16,476 nucleotides of DNA, from the NCBI GenBank assembly GCA_007118445.1, contig SKRP01000038.1:1-16476 (forward strand), read 5' to 3'. Under the pieces are notes generated by a model. It had not been told where the DNA came from, did no database searches, and worked only from the letters and a program-made list of their open reading frames with translations. This document shows positions 15,201 to 16,476 of the stretch, piece by piece. A program made the position numbers and the translations under genes. How positions within the stretch are numbered: the stretch's first letter is position 1; each line of letters starts with the position of its first letter. The DNA comes from Natronohydrobacter sp. (GTDB taxonomy: Bacteria; Pseudomonadota; Alphaproteobacteria; Rhodobacterales; Rhodobacteraceae).

Positions 15201-15361
15201 GCTGGGTGGTTGTCGGCGGCCTGGGTCTGTCTACTGTGGCGACGCTCTATCTGACGCCGGTCGCCTATCTGCTGCTGGCGCGCTTCAGCAAACCGCGGGC
15301 CGAAGGCGAGCGCCAGCTGGAGCGGGAATTGTCCAGAGCGGCAGGGACGAACAGCATCTGA
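12206..15361 (+). CDS. RND multidrug-type efflux pump, HAE1 family
   Basis: The 1051-residue proton-driven inner-membrane exporter is full length for HAE1 pumps such as AcrB/MdtB. The start is ATG 12206 with GAGG about 6-7 bases upstream; the frame is open further back but overlaps the adaptor gene. Layout: a cytoplasmic N-terminus of ~30 residues, TM1 (~34-54), the first porter region opening with VRELPNVDRPVITVTTQFSG, and a TM block with the proton-relay pair Asp419-Asp420 in TM4 (GMVVDDAIVVLENI). A second porter region follows (~residue 555 on), then a second TM block with the relay Lys936 in GIMAKNGILIVEFAN. The acidic pair in TM4 fits drug or organic-solute pumps rather than CusA-type metal pumps. 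It shares an operon with the adaptor at 10969. No TolC-like gene follows, so the outer-membrane channel must be encoded elsewhere. Substrate cannot be predicted. Confidence 0.95.
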   Translation: MTPSGPDTSRSETDSATELREVSRSGIALFVRRPILAFVFSALIVIAGLAGLFAVEVRELPNVDRPVITVTTQFSGAGPESIDREVTSRIEGAVGRVAGVQNISSESRFGRSRVVAEFSDATDIDVAATDIRDAIGRIRNALPDGVQEPRIIKADSDSDAVMRISVTSPARSVQDLTRLVEDMVEDRLISAPGVADLQVFGDRAAIFRVDIDMLELAARGLSLADIRAVLRNVSFDVPAGALSNERQSIQVRTTANVQTAEAFEALVLRDDVRLGDVAVVTLGPAPGETILRANGETGIGLGIIRQAQSNTLDISRNVTAIVDELQEILPEDVRIFVTSDEATFVGGAIVEVIKTLSIALMIVIATIYLFLRDARATFIPAVTLPIALIGTVAAVYLVGFSVNILTLLALVLATGMVVDDAIVVLENIVRRRAQGLGTRAAAVLGTRQVFFAVVTTTATLAAVFVPLSFLPGQAGGLFREFGFTLAMAVLISSVVALSLCPVLASRLLRDTTTDTRPGPVARFGTWIAGVYAGSLDRALAQPFAVILAALLFAASGWFASQSIPQELTPPEDRGVALLSVSAPQGVSIDFTDSKVREIEEIIAPLRASGEVTNLFSIVGLGGRDNRAFMVMTLADWDQRDRSQQEIVGQINAGLRNVIGVRAFAIQPNSLRIRGAGRGLSFAILGSNYDDLADNAQVLVDQMNEDRRFGQVRLDFETTQPQLSIEVDRERASDLGVNLDGLGEALQAMLDGSSVGSVFIDDRSYDIQMLSTRTPVRDPGDLEQSFIRTDSGQILPISSFIRLEERATAPQLTREAQQRAVQITASLAPGQPLGTALAEAERLAAEILPADARLLPLAEAATLDETSAGIALVFGFALLIVFLVLAAQFESFVSAVVVMATVPLGLACAAFALLFTGVSLNVYSQIGLVLLVGIMAKNGILIVEFANQLRDEGAELRKAIRDAATIRLRPVMMTMTSTVLGGVPLVLSTGPGAEAREALGWVVVGGLGLSTVATLYLTPVAYLLLARFSKPRAEGERQLERELSRAAGTNSI

Positions 15362-15373
15362 CAAGGTCAGATG
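15355..15373. terminator. Inverted repeat at the RND pump stop codon
   Basis: A perfect 8-bp stem (CATCTGAC at 15355-15362, GTCAGATG at 15366-15373) with an AAG loop contains the pump stop codon (15359-15361). No T-run follows, so it is at best a weak or Rho-assisted terminator or an mRNA 3'-end stabiliser between the convergent pump and modC genes. Confidence 0.5.
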
Positions 15374-15431
15374 ATGCGCGGCTGAAGATACTGCGACGCA
15401 TGTGTTCGGCTGCCGGGTCCGCGCTTGCGGG

Positions 15432-16476
15432 TCAGGCACCGCTGCCAGTCACCGGGGCCCGCGCGACATGATCGCGGGCCACGGACATGGATTTCAGAAT
15501 CGCATGAACGGTCTCGCCGGGCTGCAAGGCCATCTGCTCTGCCGCGCGCCTTGTGATCCGGGCGAGGATCTCATGTCCGCCGATGGCAATATGCACTGTC
15601 ACCGCAGGCCCTTTCCCGGCCACAACGCGCAGCACCTTTCCGGCAAGGATATTCTGCGCTGACAGCCCCTCTGGCCAGCGCCGCGACAGCAGAACCTCAT
15701 GCGCCATGATCCGCACGCGCAGGCTGGTGCCGGGGGCCGCGCTCACCCCCGGCAGGTAAAGCGGCCCGGTCGGCGCATCCAGCCGGGTCAGCCCGTCGCC
15801 AAGATGCTCGGCCACAGTGACCGGCAGCATGGCCGCGACCTCGCGAATGCCCATGGCGCGCAGCGCGTCCGGGTCGGCCATCACATCTGCCGTGCTGCCC
15901 GCGCGCACAACGCGCCCCTGCGCGATCACCACCAGACTATCCGCCAGAAGCTGCGCCTCGTTCATGTCATGCGTGACCAGCACCACGGGCATGGCAAGGC
16001 GAGACCGCAGCGCGATGATTTCATTGTACAGCTTCTCGCGCGTGCTGCGATCCACGGCGGAAAACGGTTCATCCAGCAACAGCGCCAGCGGTTTGCGCGC
16101 CAAGGCCCGCGCCACCGCGACACGCTGCTGCTGCCCGCCCGACAATTGCGCGGGCTTGCGATCAGACAGGCCCTGCAGATTGACCAGATCAAGGATGCGC
16201 TCGGCCTCTGCCCGATCGGGGACAGGCATTGCGACCATGACATTCTGCACAGCGCTCATATGCGGGAACAGGACATAATTCTGAAACACCACCCCGACCC
16301 GGCGGCGATGCGCGGGCAGATCGACCCCCGCCGCGCTGTCCAGCCAGACTTGGCCATTCACCGCCACAAGCGCCCGCTGCGGGTGCCACAGCCCGGCGAT
16401 GGTGCGCAGCACTGTGGTCTTGCCCGACCCTGAATGGCCGACCAGCGCCAGTAGCTCGCCCGGTTCGACCCGGAAC
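15432..16476 (-). CDS. modC: Molybdate ABC importer ATPase ModC, N-terminus cut by window edge
   Basis: The frame is open to the right edge; 347 residues are visible and only the first strands of the ATPase (perhaps 20-30 residues) are missing. Counting from the first visible Phe: Walker A GHSGSGKT (13-20), Q-loop VVFQNYVLFPH (Gln65), then the signature LSGGQQQRVAVARAL, Walker B LALLLDEPFSAVD and the switch His in VTHDMNEA. After the ATPase comes a C-terminal TOBE/Mop-like oxyanion domain, recognisable as LSAQNILAGKVLRVV followed by EILARITRRAAEQMALQPGE and ILKSM. This combination is typical of ModC, which powers molybdate uptake for molybdopterin enzymes. In modABC order the binding protein and permease would lie to the right, outside the window. 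Closely related tungstate or sulfate ATPases are the alternative; the EGLSAQN and ILARIT segments favour ModC. Confidence 0.85.
   Translation of the reverse strand, partial: FRVEPGELLALVGHSGSGKTTVLRTIAGLWHPQRALVAVNGQVWLDSAAGVDLPAHRRRVGVVFQNYVLFPHMSAVQNVMVAMPVPDRAEAERILDLVNLQGLSDRKPAQLSGGQQQRVAVARALARKPLALLLDEPFSAVDRSTREKLYNEIIALRSRLAMPVVLVTHDMNEAQLLADSLVVIAQGRVVRAGSTADVMADPDALRAMGIREVAAMLPVTVAEHLGDGLTRLDAPTGPLYLPGVSAAPGTSLRVRIMAHEVLLSRRWPEGLSAQNILAGKVLRVVAGKGPAVTVHIAIGGHEILARITRRAAEQMALQPGETVHAILKSMSVARDHVARAPVTGSGA

Overview
The window is GC-rich, densely packed bacterial DNA. Its codon use and gene content (XoxJ-type protein, lanthanide-type PQQ alcohol dehydrogenase, NosR/NosX-like pair, ModC) suggest an alphaproteobacterium, most likely of the Rhodobacterales. 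That placement is inference: no rRNA or other phylogenetic marker is present. I see no tRNA, CRISPR array, insertion sequence or phage gene.

Left part (1-5738), periplasmic alcohol oxidation. The window opens inside a c-type cytochrome gene (only the C-terminal part is visible), followed by a xoxJ-like periplasmic binding protein. In methylotrophs xoxJ accompanies a xoxF methanol dehydrogenase and its cytochrome xoxG, so xoxF probably lies just outside the left edge. A three-gene importer operon of the nitrate/sulfonate/taurine ABC type runs on the minus strand (3778 to 1405: binding protein, permease, ATPase). It converges on xoxJ across a strong palindrome. Divergent from it, across a 214-bp intergenic region with a 15-bp direct repeat, is a complete PQQ alcohol dehydrogenase. 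It carries the Asp-Tyr-Asp signature of lanthanide-dependent enzymes and ends in a clear hairpin terminator.

Middle (5849-8874), extracytoplasmic flavin electron transfer. A NosR/NirI-family membrane flavo-iron-sulfur protein overlaps by 4 bp the gene for a Tat-exported ApbE/NosX-type FMN transferase, which is expected to flavinylate it. No nosZ or other denitrification gene is visible. The neighbours are quinoprotein genes, so this pair may serve alcohol oxidation rather than N2O reduction.

Right part (8965-16476), unrelated housekeeping and transport. It holds a minus-strand CPA2/Kef-type cation:proton antiporter with a TrkA-N domain, a plus-strand two-gene RND efflux operon (membrane fusion protein plus HAE1-type pump, no outer-membrane channel), and the C-terminal majority of a minus-strand molybdate importer ATPase (modC), cut by the right edge.

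Working model: XoxG/XoxJ and the ExaF-like dehydrogenase oxidise alcohols in the periplasm and pass electrons to cytochrome c. The orphan ABC importer and the NosR/ApbE pair are the least explained parts and the best candidates for an accessory function such as metal or cofactor supply, or redox conditioning of quinoproteins.
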